Shown piece after piece: positions 18,361-26,142 of a stretch of 32,255 nt of DNA (position 1 is the stretch's first letter; each line of letters opens with the position of its first letter). Made by a program: the position numbers and the translations under genes. This DNA comes from Fibrobacter sp. Its GTDB lineage: Bacteria > Fibrobacterota > Fibrobacteria > Fibrobacterales > Fibrobacteraceae. The stretch spans positions 1 through 32,255 of the forward strand of contig JAFVTX010000070.1 in NCBI GenBank assembly GCA_017503015.1. Direction: 5' to 3'. Below the pieces are notes generated by a model that was not told the origin of the DNA, made no database searches, and saw nothing but the letters and a program-made list of their open reading frames with translations.

Positions 18361-19005
18361 CTAGAGGGACACGAACCGCCGGAGCCCAAAGCTCACGGAA
18401 ACCGCACACAAGACGACGGAAGCCGCCAAGGTCACCGCAGGCAACAACAGTCCCTGCAAGAACACCTCGTGGAACAGCTGCACCAGAAGAAGCAGCGGCA
18501 CAATCAGGAACAGGGAAATGTGGGCCGCTGCCCGCACCGTCTTCACCCGAAGCGAGAGCATCAGGGAAAACGCCGTCGTGAGAAGCACCGCCGAAAGGGC
18601 CCCCAGGATAGAAGCCACCGCGGCCACCGCAGGAATATCCGGATGGGCAAGCCAGTAGGCCGACTGGGCCAAAAGGGAAAACACCACCGGGAAAGGGAGT
18701 ATGGCCAGAAGCTTGCCCCAGAAAAGTGTCGAAGGCTTTATCGGAGAAAGCTGCAACAGTTCCAGGGAATTGCGCTCCCGCTCCCCCGCGAAGGAATCCC
18801 CGGCCAGGGGAGAGCCCATGGGCGCCATGAGGCACCCCAGCAAAAGCATCATGTAGCCTTCCATGCCCTCCATAATCTGCCCGCCATAGCGGGAGACCGC
18901 AATCCCCTGGCTCGCCGCCAGAATCACCGGCGGGATGACGAAGGGAATCCAGAATTTCGGGTCCCGGAATATCAGGCGGATTTCGTGTCTAAAAACGTGA
19001 AGCAT
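18361..19005 (-). CDS. ABC-2 type transporter permease, orphan
   Basis: 214 residues, six predicted membrane helices. The N-terminal amphipathic segment (LHVFRHEIRLIFRDPKFW) and the loop FAGERERNSLELLQLSPIKPSTLFWGKLLA are the ABC-2 permease hallmarks; the E-R-x-x-x-S/T-L-E-x-L-x-x-S-P motif contacts the ATPase. It is shorter than the NatB/GldF proteins it resembles, about the size of CcmB. No ATPase of the transporter type is next to it: the upstream gene encodes EttA, a soluble ABC-F protein that does not pair with permeases. A partner must lie elsewhere. The start ATG at 19005 has no clear ribosome binding site. Substrate unknown. Confidence 0.8.
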   Translation of the reverse strand: MLHVFRHEIRLIFRDPKFWIPFVIPPVILAASQGIAVSRYGGQIMEGMEGYMMLLLGCLMAPMGSPLAGDSFAGERERNSLELLQLSPIKPSTLFWGKLLAILPFPVVFSLLAQSAYWLAHPDIPAVAAVASILGALSAVLLTTAFSLMLSLRVKTVRAAAHISLFLIVPLLLLVQLFHEVFLQGLLLPAVTLAASVVLCAVSVSFGLRRFVSL

Positions 19006-19028
19006 AAAAATGTGAGCGGCAAAGCCGC

Positions 19029-19096
19029 GATGTGTGATGTGAAGTGTGTAATGTAAAATGGGTTATCCCTCATTCCACATTACACATTCCACACTA
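19029..19096. repeat. Imperfect inverted repeat built from GTGTAATGT motifs
   Basis: A GTGAAGTGTGTAATGT segment (about 19039-19054) and its near-complement ACATTACACATTCCAC (about 19077-19092) form an imperfect stem around a short centre. It fills most of the gap between ettA and the permease gene. A small GCGGC/GCCGC hairpin precedes it at about 19016-19028. Confidence 0.55.
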
Positions 19097-19100
19097 TGCA

Positions 19101-20792
19101 TTACCTCTTCAGAGTTTTATATCTAATCGGCTTCGGGTTGTCGGCATCTTCGCCGAGGCGCTTGCGACGGTCCGCTTCGTATTCGCTCCAGTTGCCTTCG
19201 AACCACACCACCTTGGAATCACCTTCGTAAGCGAGGATGTGGGTGGCGATACGGTCAAGGAACCAGCGGTCATGGGAGATAATCACGGCGCAGCCTGCGA
19301 ACTTGAGGATTGCCTGTTCCAGAGCCTGCAACGTTTCGATATCCAAGTCGTTCGTCGGTTCGTCAAGGAACAAGAGGTTGCCCGGTTTCTGCAGGTTCTT
19401 CGCCATGAGCACGCGGTTGCGTTCACCACCCGAAAGGGCCGTCAGCTTTTTCTGCTGGGCAGCACCCGTGAAGTTGAAGAGTCCACAGTAGGCGCGGCCA
19501 TTCATCTTGCGGTCGCCCACCATAATCTCATCGTTCCCGCCAGTGATTTCTTCCCACACGGTCTTGCTGTCATCGAGGCTATCGCGGCCCTGTTCCATGC
19601 TGATGATTTCGACAGTCTCGCCAATCTTGAGCGTACCGCCATCGGGCTTTTCCTGGCCCATGATCATCTTGAACAACGTCGTCTTACCTGCACCGTTCGG
19701 GCCGATAATGCCCACGATGCCGGAACGCGGCAGGTTGAAGTTCAAGTCGTCGAACAGCACCTTGTCGCCAAAGGCCTTCTGCAGGTGTTCCGCCTGAATG
19801 ACGATATCGCCCAAGCGCTTGCCGTTTGCAATGTGGATCTGCGCGACCTTAATTTGTTCCTTGGAATCTTCGGCCAAGAGTTCTTCGTAAGCCTTGAGAC
19901 GGGCCTTGCTCTTGGCCTGGCGTGCCTTCGGGCTCTGCTTGACCCATTCCTGTTCGCGAGCGAGACGTTTCTGACGGTCAGATTCGCCCTTTTCTTCGTT
20001 CTTCATGCGTTCAAGCTTCTGGTCGAGCCACTGGGCGTAATTGCCTTCCCAAGGAATGCCGCGACCGCGGTCGATTTCCAGAATCCAGTTCGTTACGTTA
20101 TCGAGGAAGTAACGGTCGTGGGTCACCAGAATCACGGAGCCCTTGTATTCGCGGAGGTGGCGTTCGAGCCAGGCGACCGTTTCGGCGTCCAGATGGTTCG
20201 TCGGTTCGTCAAGGAGCAGTAAATCCGGTTCTTCAAGGAGCAGGCGGCAGAGAGCAACGCGGCGCTTTTCACCGCCGGAGAGGTTCGTCACCGGCCAGTC
20301 GCCCGGCGGGCAACGGAGAGCGTCCATCGCAATTTCGATATTGCGGTCGAGGCTCCACAAGTCCTGAGCATCGATGATATCCTGAAGTTTCGCCTGTTCG
20401 TCGAGGAGCTTGTTCATCTCGTCGTCTTCCATCGGTTCAGCAAACTTCATGGAAATCTCGTTGAAGCGGTCGAGCACGGCCTGCTTTTTAGCAACAGCCT
20501 GCATCACGTTTTCCTTGACAGTCAAGTTCGGGTCAAGCTGCGGTTCCTGCGGCAAGTAGCCTGCGGTGCGGCCCGGTTCAATCCAGGCTTCTCCCTGGAA
20601 TTCCTTGTCGATGCCCGCCATGATGCGGAGCAAGGTAGACTTACCGGCACCGTTCTGGCCGATAATACCAATCTTTGCGCCATAGTAGAAGCTCAAAGAA
20701 ATGTCCTTCAGCACCTCTTTGTTAGGCGGATAGGACTTGGTCATTTTGTACATGTAGAAAACGAATTTTTCTGCTTTGTTTTGTTCGGCCAT
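19101..20792 (-). CDS. ettA: Energy-dependent translational throttle protein EttA (ABC-F)
   Basis: 563 residues with two ABC domains and no membrane segment. It binds the ribosomal E site and gates the first elongation step according to ATP/ADP. N-terminal Walker A is GQNGAGKST, with signature LSGGEKRR and Walker B LLLLDEPTNHLD; the second domain has GPNGAGKTT, LSGGERNR and LLFLDEPTNDLD. The linker between them carries the charged helical P-site tRNA-interacting arm (KLERMKNEEKGESDRQKRLAREQEW). The opening residues FVFYMYKMTKSYPPNKEVLKDISLSFYYGAKIGI are typical of EttA rather than Uup or YheS. ABC-F proteins of the resistance type have a different arm. It lies upstream of the orphan permease, with a repeat-filled gap of 95 nt. 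Confidence 0.95.
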   Translation of the reverse strand: MAEQNKAEKFVFYMYKMTKSYPPNKEVLKDISLSFYYGAKIGIIGQNGAGKSTLLRIMAGIDKEFQGEAWIEPGRTAGYLPQEPQLDPNLTVKENVMQAVAKKQAVLDRFNEISMKFAEPMEDDEMNKLLDEQAKLQDIIDAQDLWSLDRNIEIAMDALRCPPGDWPVTNLSGGEKRRVALCRLLLEEPDLLLLDEPTNHLDAETVAWLERHLREYKGSVILVTHDRYFLDNVTNWILEIDRGRGIPWEGNYAQWLDQKLERMKNEEKGESDRQKRLAREQEWVKQSPKARQAKSKARLKAYEELLAEDSKEQIKVAQIHIANGKRLGDIVIQAEHLQKAFGDKVLFDDLNFNLPRSGIVGIIGPNGAGKTTLFKMIMGQEKPDGGTLKIGETVEIISMEQGRDSLDDSKTVWEEITGGNDEIMVGDRKMNGRAYCGLFNFTGAAQQKKLTALSGGERNRVLMAKNLQKPGNLLFLDEPTNDLDIETLQALEQAILKFAGCAVIISHDRWFLDRIATHILAYEGDSKVVWFEGNWSEYEADRRKRLGEDADNPKPIRYKTLKR

Positions 20793-20813
20793 ATTTAGCT
20801 CGCTTCGCTTCGT

Positions 20814-20836
20814 AGTGTGAAATGTGAAGTGTGAAA
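20814..20836 (+). repeat. GTGAAATGTG-type simple repeat block
   Basis: Variations of GTGTGAAATGTGAAG just upstream of ettA, related to the blocks at 13951 and 19029. It directly precedes the 101-bp palindrome. Confidence 0.5.
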
Positions 20837-20844
20837 TTACGCTA

Positions 20845-20945
20845 GTGTCATCTTGAGCGAACCCTGGAGCTGCAGGCGACAGGGAGAGTCGAAAGATCTA
20901 GTAGATTCTTCGACTTCGTGCTTCGCACTCCGCTCAGAATGACAC
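20845..20945. repeat. 101-bp imperfect palindrome with GTGTCAT/ATGACAC ends
   Basis: The outer arms GTGTCATCTTGAGCG (20845-20859) and CGCTCAGAATGACAC (20931-20945) are complementary except for two positions. An inner pair, AGTCGAAAGATC and GATTCTTCGACT (about 20887-20916), is also complementary except for two. It resembles widespread intergenic palindromes of the form TCATTCTGAGCG...AGTCGAAGAATC. It sits between divergent ettA and the barrel gene, and its end ATGACA matches the tail of the short hairpins. Confidence 0.7.
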
Positions 20946-20998
20946 GGCACCTGTTTTCTCCCTAAATGTAACAAAATTCTTTTCTATACTTGTGTGGT

Positions 20999-22057
20999 AT
21001 GAAGCTCATCCGTGGCATTATGGTCTGCCTGCTGCTCAGCATTTTTGCTCGAGCGCAAGACGAAAGTGCGCCGGAACATTTCCAGCGGTTCTCGGTCATG
21101 CCTGTAGTCGCCTACTCCGAAGAAACGGAACTGGAATACGGCGGGCTGTTGGTGCTGTTTTTCAAGCCCTTCGAAGGGAGCAGCCATGTTTCCACAATTG
21201 ACCTGGTGGCCCTGGGCACTACCCGCAACCAGTACGGTTTCCGTCTGTCACCTAATTTTTGGCTCTTGGCAGACCAGGTGCACATTCCCTCCATATTCAG
21301 ACTTTACAAATGGGAGTCTTCCCTCTTTGAACGAGGCAGCCGCGGAGACTTTGACGCCATCGGCACCTACGAACGGACCTATTTCAACGGATACGTTCCC
21401 ATTGAACTGAGTTTCGGCATTCCAGACTGGCTGCCCTTCCGCTACGGACCCGTTCTTGATGGCGAAACCCGAAAGAACAAGCTGGGCGAAATCATTCCGG
21501 AAGGGAGCGAAGACGGCTGGTTCTTGGGGGGCGGCTACAGGCTGGTCCTGGACGAACGAGACAACCACAACTGGCCTACAAAAGGCTACTATACGGCCTT
21601 CGAAGAAATCTTTTACGGCGGAAACTTCCGTTTCCATACCGAAGAACTGGACCTTCGGTTCTACACGCCACTGTTCTGGAAAACATCCCTTGCCTTAGGA
21701 GCCTATTTCAAGCAAAGCAGGGGCAGCGACATTCCGGTAAGCTACCTTGCCGGTCCCGACGGTACAGACCGTTTTCGCGGTGTGGATTGCGGGGTCTGGA
21801 ACGACAACCAGGCCATGATTTTCCAGATGGAATTCCGGAGACCCCTGTTCTGGCGGCTTGCGGGAACCATCTTCGGAGAAACATTCCAGTCCGGGCCCTA
21901 TTTTAGCGAAATGCTCAAGCGGAAAATGCACTACTCCGTAGGTTTCGGAGGGCGTCTGGCCCTAAACAGGAGCGAAAAACTCCACGCCCGCGGAGACATT
22001 TCCCTCATCGACGGAAAGCACATCGGACTCACCATAGACCTGCGAGAAGCCTTCTAA
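20999..22057 (+). CDS. D15/Omp85-type barrel protein without POTRA
   Basis: 352 residues from ATG 20999; a TTG 9 nt upstream is in frame but has no support. Signal peptide (about 1-18, ending SIFARA) is followed directly by strands, with no POTRA domain. Barrel features are GGGYRLVLDERDNHNWPTKGYYTAF, which matches the D.R....P..G....... pattern of D15 surface antigens, and the late segment FRGVDCGVWNDNQAMIFQMEFRRPLF. The last residues TIDLREAF end in Phe as in outer-membrane barrels. It is likely an outer-membrane protein of unknown cargo. Its -10 box TATACT (20985-20990) is only 9 nt before the ATG with no ribosome binding site, so the mRNA may have almost no leader. Confidence 0.83.
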   Translation: MKLIRGIMVCLLLSIFARAQDESAPEHFQRFSVMPVVAYSEETELEYGGLLVLFFKPFEGSSHVSTIDLVALGTTRNQYGFRLSPNFWLLADQVHIPSIFRLYKWESSLFERGSRGDFDAIGTYERTYFNGYVPIELSFGIPDWLPFRYGPVLDGETRKNKLGEIIPEGSEDGWFLGGGYRLVLDERDNHNWPTKGYYTAFEEIFYGGNFRFHTEELDLRFYTPLFWKTSLALGAYFKQSRGSDIPVSYLAGPDGTDRFRGVDCGVWNDNQAMIFQMEFRRPLFWRLAGTIFGETFQSGPYFSEMLKRKMHYSVGFGGRLALNRSEKLHARGDISLIDGKHIGLTIDLREAF

Positions 22058-22085
22058 AAAAGCGGCGGTCTCAACGAACAACAAG

Positions 22086-22105
22086 CGCCTGGTATTAACC
22101 AGGCG
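22086..22105. terminator. Hairpin between convergent genes
   Basis: CGCCTGGT (22086-22093) and ACCAGGCG (22098-22105) make an 8-bp perfect stem with a 4-nt loop. It lies between two convergent outer-membrane genes. A terminator is likely by position, but neither side has a long T run (TGTTTACG on +, CTTGTTGTTCG on -). Confidence 0.5.
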
Positions 22106-22167
22106 TGTTTACGAGAGTGAGCACCAGCCCTGCACTTGTGTCCAAAGTCTAGTGCGAACGGTCGTTA

Positions 22168-23046
22168 TTAGAACCAACGCCAGGTGATTCCGAACAGGAC
22201 CATGTTCTTATACTGGACATCCACGTCTTGGTCCTTGTCGTACACCATGTCGTAGCCAACCTGGAGTTCGATGAGCGGGGCGATAATCACGGCCAGAAGA
22301 TTTTCCCACTTGGCGTCAATTTCATCCTTGCCCTTGAAGTTAGTAAAGGTCCACAAGCGAGTCTTGAAGCTCACAATGTCGGAGAGAGCGTACTTGAACT
22401 CGGTGATGGTTTCCATACCGGGTTCGTCCTTGACCTCTTCGATTTCGTCTTCGGTATCCGGATCGTCGGCATAGCCGTAGCCGTGAGAAATGGTCATGCG
22501 GTTTGCAAAGGCCACGCGCTGGCTAAAGTTGTCGTTGGGAATAAAAGCGATACCAACCATCTGAGTCAGATAGGCCGGATCCATGAAGCAAGAAACAGCG
22601 GTCTTAATTTCATCGCCAGTCTCTTCGTCTTCGCTATACGTGTAGCCCTTTAGGAACTGGGTCTCGTAACGGGCGCCAATATAGGGCTTGAGCATTTCCG
22701 TCATGTTGAAGTCCAGGGTGGATTCCCAGAAAATCTTATCTACGGATTTACGCTTACCCAAACCGTCAGTCCAAGTCTGCCCCAACTGCAGGTCAATCAG
22801 GTTACGCCAATTGGCCACGGACCACTTACCCTGCACATCGGCGTAATAGGTCACCAACCAAGTGTACATGGAAGTTCCGTCTTCTTGCCAGTTGCTAAAC
22901 TGCATACGGGTGTACTTGACTCCGGCCACCACGTCGGCGGTCCAGTTTTCGGGCAGGGCGCCTTCGAACATGCCTCCTTCGGCATGGGCGGTAGTTGCAG
23001 AAGCCAAAGCGGCTAGACCAAACAAGATCAAAGATTTCAGTTTCAT
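22168..23046 (-). CDS. DUF3078-like outer-membrane barrel protein
   Basis: 292 residues. Signal peptide (about 1-22, ending TTAHA) is followed by the pattern ENWTADVVAGVKYTRMQFSNWQEDGTSMYTW, which matches the N-terminal W..GG..-Q..F.NW..GG signature of DUF3078 proteins. The rest alternates aromatic strands with short turns and ends in FGITWRWF, a terminal Phe as in beta-barrels. Acidic stretches (EDEETGDEIK and DDPDTEDEIEEVKDE) lie in two predicted outer loops. Function is not known. The start follows GAGAGGAAATACC, a good ribosome binding site. Confidence 0.8.
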   Translation of the reverse strand: MKLKSLILFGLAALASATTAHAEGGMFEGALPENWTADVVAGVKYTRMQFSNWQEDGTSMYTWLVTYYADVQGKWSVANWRNLIDLQLGQTWTDGLGKRKSVDKIFWESTLDFNMTEMLKPYIGARYETQFLKGYTYSEDEETGDEIKTAVSCFMDPAYLTQMVGIAFIPNDNFSQRVAFANRMTISHGYGYADDPDTEDEIEEVKDEPGMETITEFKYALSDIVSFKTRLWTFTNFKGKDEIDAKWENLLAVIIAPLIELQVGYDMVYDKDQDVDVQYKNMVLFGITWRWF

Positions 23047-23118
23047 GGTATTTCCTCTCTATGTATAGAAAGATAGAACTTTTGCACTATTTTGCAATAC
23101 CTTTACTATTATTAGAGT

Positions 23119-23646
23119 ATGCTTTATGGGAGTTCCATTCGGCGGATTGCATTTACGCTAATCCTACTCGCCGGACTTTCTTTCGGGGACATTTCAACCG
23201 AAAATGCCCCCCTGCGCGCTATGGCGGGCGCCTCTATCGGCAGGCAAACGCCAATCATGGCAACTCTCGGCCTCGGGTACCAGAGTGCCATTCTATATGT
23301 AGAAGGCATGGGAGTCCACAAAGGCGACAATGACTTCTGGTGCGGCCTGCGAGGTACCATCGCCTGGACAATTTTTAGGGATACGCCCTTCAACCTGGAC
23401 TTGGGTGTTGCCGGAGGCTACGAATATGCTCGGGCCCCAAACGGAATGCATCAAGCTTTGAATGAAGCCAATGGAAAAACCTTCGTTTTCCCCTACAATT
23501 ACGAGGAATCCCTAGACATTGGCATAGAAATCCGAGCACACCTCTATGGCTTTTATAGTCAGGTGGGCTACCCACTCTACCATTTCCGCAAACACGACGA
23601 ACCCACCCTCACCTGGAGGATGGGTTACATGGTAAGCATTTTTTAG
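23119..23646 (+). CDS. Small secreted beta-barrel protein, unknown function
   Basis: 175 residues. A signal peptide (about 1-23, IRRIAFTLILLAGLSFG) is followed by alternating hydrophobic and aromatic stretches (LGLGYQSAILYVEGMGV, NLDLGVAGGYEYA, LDIGIEIRAHLYGFYSQVGYPL) ending MVSIF with a terminal Phe, as in small outer-membrane barrels. No family is recognised. A TATTAT box (23107-23112) ends exactly 7 nt before the ATG and there is no ribosome binding site, another leaderless candidate. It is divergent from the DUF3078-like gene; the two share a 72-nt upstream region. Confidence 0.72.
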   Translation: MLYGSSIRRIAFTLILLAGLSFGDISTENAPLRAMAGASIGRQTPIMATLGLGYQSAILYVEGMGVHKGDNDFWCGLRGTIAWTIFRDTPFNLDLGVAGGYEYARAPNGMHQALNEANGKTFVFPYNYEESLDIGIEIRAHLYGFYSQVGYPLYHFRKHDEPTLTWRMGYMVSIF

Positions 23647-23708
23647 AAGTCGCAATCTTCATCAAAGCCCAAGCAGTCAAATTCGTCTAGAAACAAGCAA
23701 GACCAAGA

Positions 23709-23750
23709 ACGAGAACCGAAGCTGTAAAATAATACAGCGAGAGTTCTCGT
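23709..23750. other. Two-tier hairpin with 4x4 internal loop between convergent genes
   Basis: Outer stem ACGAGAAC (23709-23716) pairs with GTTCTCGT (23743-23750); inner stem GCTGTA (23721-23726) pairs with TACAGC (23733-23738). Between them lies a symmetric CGAA/GAGA internal loop, and the apex loop is AAATAA. No T run follows on either strand. It lies between the small barrel gene and trpS, and nothing else is seen in that 133-nt gap. Confidence 0.5.
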
Positions 23751-23779
23751 GACGCCGTATTGCGAAGTTTATAGGCGAA

Positions 23780-24775
23780 TTAGTAAGTTCCCAACAGGGA
23801 ACGCACCTTCTCCATCATCGCCTTGGATTTTACGCGAGCTTTTTCCTTACCGTACGCGAGAATCTTGTCAATTTCTTCGGTGTGGTTCAGCAAGTAGAAG
23901 TACTTTTCGCGGGCGGCACCCAGGTGTTCTTCGAGAACATTCTGCAGTTCCTGCTTCGCATGACCCCAACCCATGCCACCTGCGCGGTAGCGAGCAGCCA
24001 AGGCTTCGGTCTGTTCTGGCGTTGCAAACAGCTTGTACAACTTGAACACGTTGCAAGTATCCGGATCCTTGGGTTCTTCGATGCCCTGGGAATTCGTCAC
24101 AATCTTGCCAATTTTCTTCTTCAAGGCCTTGCTTTCCAGGAAGATGTCGATGACGTTGTCGTACGACTTACTCATCTTGCGACCGTCGAGGCCCGGGATA
24201 ATTCCCGTGGTTTCCTGGAACACGGGTTCGGGAATGGTGAACACGTCTTCGCCAAAATGCTTGTTGAACTTGATGGCGATATCGCGGGCAAATTCCACGT
24301 GCTGCTTCTGGTCCTTTCCCACGGGCACGATGTCAGCGCTGAACATCAAAATGTCGGCGTCCATCAGGCACGGGTAGCAGTAAAGGCCCATGTTCACGTT
24401 GGCATCCGGATCTTCACCGGCGGCGTTGTTCGCCTCGACCTTCGCCTTGTAGGCGTGGGCACGGTTCATAAAGCCCTTCGGCGTAAAGCAGCTGAGCGCC
24501 CAGCTGAGTTCAAAAATTTCGGGAATGTCGCTCTGCTTGTAGAACAGGCCCTCTTCGGGGTTCAGGCCAAGGGCAAGCCAGGTTGCCGCAATCTTGTAGA
24601 TGTTCGCACGCATTTCGGCACCGTTCTGCACGGTGGTGAGAGCGTGGTAGTCGGCGATAAAATAGACCGTATCGTAGGTCTTCGAAAGTTCAAGAGCGGG
24701 GCGGATGGCGCCCAGGTAGTTGCCTAAGTGCGGCGTGCCGGTGGGCTTGATGCCCGTGAGAGAAATTTTTTTCAT
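23780..24775 (-). CDS. trpS: Tryptophanyl-tRNA synthetase
   Basis: Class I synthetase that charges tRNA-Trp. About 331 residues from ATG 24775; the GTG at 24781 is in frame but gives no extra support. The HIGH-type motif is TPHLGNYLGA (about residues 12-21), the KMSKS motif is in GLDGRKMSKSYDN, and family segments DYHALTT, FMNRAHAYKAKVEANNAAGEDPDANVN-type insert and GKDQKQHVEFARDIA are present. A 41-nt AT-rich leader contains a TATACT box and no ribosome binding site. The divergent rnd-like gene and trpS are separated by a 160-bp inverted-repeat element. Confidence 0.97.
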   Translation of the reverse strand: MKKISLTGIKPTGTPHLGNYLGAIRPALELSKTYDTVYFIADYHALTTVQNGAEMRANIYKIAATWLALGLNPEEGLFYKQSDIPEIFELSWALSCFTPKGFMNRAHAYKAKVEANNAAGEDPDANVNMGLYCYPCLMDADILMFSADIVPVGKDQKQHVEFARDIAIKFNKHFGEDVFTIPEPVFQETTGIIPGLDGRKMSKSYDNVIDIFLESKALKKKIGKIVTNSQGIEEPKDPDTCNVFKLYKLFATPEQTEALAARYRAGGMGWGHAKQELQNVLEEHLGAAREKYFYLLNHTEEIDKILAYGKEKARVKSKAMMEKVRSLLGTY

Positions 24776-24802
24776 GAGCACAAAGGTAGTATATTTTTAT
24801 TA

Positions 24803-24962
24803 GGCCACCTCTAAAAATTGCTTTGATAAAAAGAATTTGAGCGAAACCGAGCGCAGGCAGGAACGAAAAGTGATGAATACTGGAGGTCTTTGCCACTTTG
24901 AGTGACGAAACTGCGCGATGTGTTGCAGCCAAATTTTTGAAAATGAATTTTTAGAGGTGGTC
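24803..24962. mobile_element. 160-bp terminal-inverted-repeat element, MITE-like, no transposase
   Basis: CCACCTCTAAAAATT (24805-24819) and AATTTTTAGAGGTGG (24946-24960) are perfect 15-bp inverted repeats; the pairing extends two more positions outward (one G-T, one G-C), giving 24803-24962. Outside the arms the flanks are TTTTATTA (24795-24802) and TTTTGTTA (24963-24970), 7 of 8 identical, which may be a target-site duplication but could be chance in AT-rich DNA. The inside has no ORF. It lies between trpS and the divergent rnd-like gene, 22 nt before the latter's ATG, so it may supply or disturb promoters. Confidence 0.6.
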
Positions 24963-24984
24963 TTTTGTTACATTTCACCCTGCA

Positions 24985-26139
24985 ATGCTCAAAGACGAGA
25001 AATACATACTGGTAGATAGCGAAGACAGCCTCGCAAACCTACTGGCCGACCTGGAACTTTACGACATGGCGGCGGTAGATACCGAAGCCGACTCCATGCA
25101 CCATTACGAATCAAAACTCTGTCTGATACAGATTACCATTGGCGATCATCACTATATAGTGGACCCCCTCTGCGGGCTGGATATTTCCCGTCTTTTCAAG
25201 GCCAGGGCCATGCAGACCCTGATTTTTCACGGGGCGGACTACGACCTGCGGCTTTTGTGGCAGACCTTCGGTTTTTCTCCCAAGAAAATTTTTGACACCA
25301 TGCTCGCTTCCAAGTTCCTGGGCGAGGAACACCTAGGACTTGCCGACCTTGTCCGCAAGTACTTTGGCGACGAACTGAAAAAAGAGAACCAGCGGGCGGA
25401 CTGGTCCATACGGCCTCTACCTCTGGAAATGTGCGAATACGCCATCCACGATACCTTTTACCTGCACGAGCTGTGCGCCATCCTGGCCGGAAAACTGCAA
25501 GAGACTGGACGCCTGCAATGGCTTATGGAGCAATGCGACGCTCTAATAGAACATTCCAAAGAACAAGGTCACCCTAAAAAGGACCCCTGGAGGATTCCCG
25601 GTTCCAACGTTTTCCCGCCCTTGGGACTGAATATTTTGAAGCATGTGTGGGAATGGCGCGAAAAACAGGCCGAAGCCATGGACCGTCCTCCATACAAGGT
25701 CATGCCCGCCGAACTCATGCTTTCCATTGTCCGGCACGTGATGCGGGATTACCCAGACCTGAAACAAGAAAGGCTCCCCAGACTTCCCCGGAATTTCAGG
25801 GAAGAACGGCTGGATTCCTTCATGGCCATGCTTCAGCAGGCGATTGACACTCCCGAGGGCGAATGGCCCGAAAAGCTCCCCAGGTCGGCTCCCCCTGCGG
25901 TCATTCCCCATTCGGAACTGCTGGCCGCCCTGAAGCTCTGGCGAGACGAAAAGGCCGAACAGCTGAACCTGGACACATGCCTGGTGGCCAACAAGAACCA
26001 GCTGGTGTGGCTTGCCGTTCCAGGAGACACTCCCTGGGAAGCCCGGTACGAAAACGCCCACCTGCTGGGCTGGCAAAAAAAGGTGTGGAACCAGATTCTG
26101 CAAGAGCACCTGGACAAGGCCGAAAGGATAGGAGAATAA
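24985..26139 (+). CDS. rnd: Ribonuclease D-like 3'-5' exonuclease
   Basis: 384 residues, the normal length for RNase D. The DEDDy exonuclease motifs are complete: Exo I DTEAD (D32, E34), Exo II HGADYDLRLL (D87), Exo III YAIHDTFYL (Y152, D156). The C-terminal half is helical, with an HRDC-like domain at about 210-295 (PPLGLNILKHVWEWREKQAEAMDRPPYKVMPAELMLSI) and a second helical bundle. It trims the 3' ends of tRNA precursors and other small RNAs. It is the first gene of a run of five, and the spacing to the next gene is 3 nt. The leader has no ribosome binding site: TACATT (24969-24974) lies 11 nt before the ATG, next to the inverted-repeat element. Confidence 0.92.
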   Translation: MLKDEKYILVDSEDSLANLLADLELYDMAAVDTEADSMHHYESKLCLIQITIGDHHYIVDPLCGLDISRLFKARAMQTLIFHGADYDLRLLWQTFGFSPKKIFDTMLASKFLGEEHLGLADLVRKYFGDELKKENQRADWSIRPLPLEMCEYAIHDTFYLHELCAILAGKLQETGRLQWLMEQCDALIEHSKEQGHPKKDPWRIPGSNVFPPLGLNILKHVWEWREKQAEAMDRPPYKVMPAELMLSIVRHVMRDYPDLKQERLPRLPRNFREERLDSFMAMLQQAIDTPEGEWPEKLPRSAPPAVIPHSELLAALKLWRDEKAEQLNLDTCLVANKNQLVWLAVPGDTPWEARYENAHLLGWQKKVWNQILQEHLDKAERIGE

Positions 26140-26142
26140 CCA

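Noticed and set aside
18195-18581. 128-residue + strand ORF starting in the gap after the FadL-type gene
   Set aside because: Arg/Pro-rich shadow that overlaps the permease gene in antisense; no ribosome binding site.
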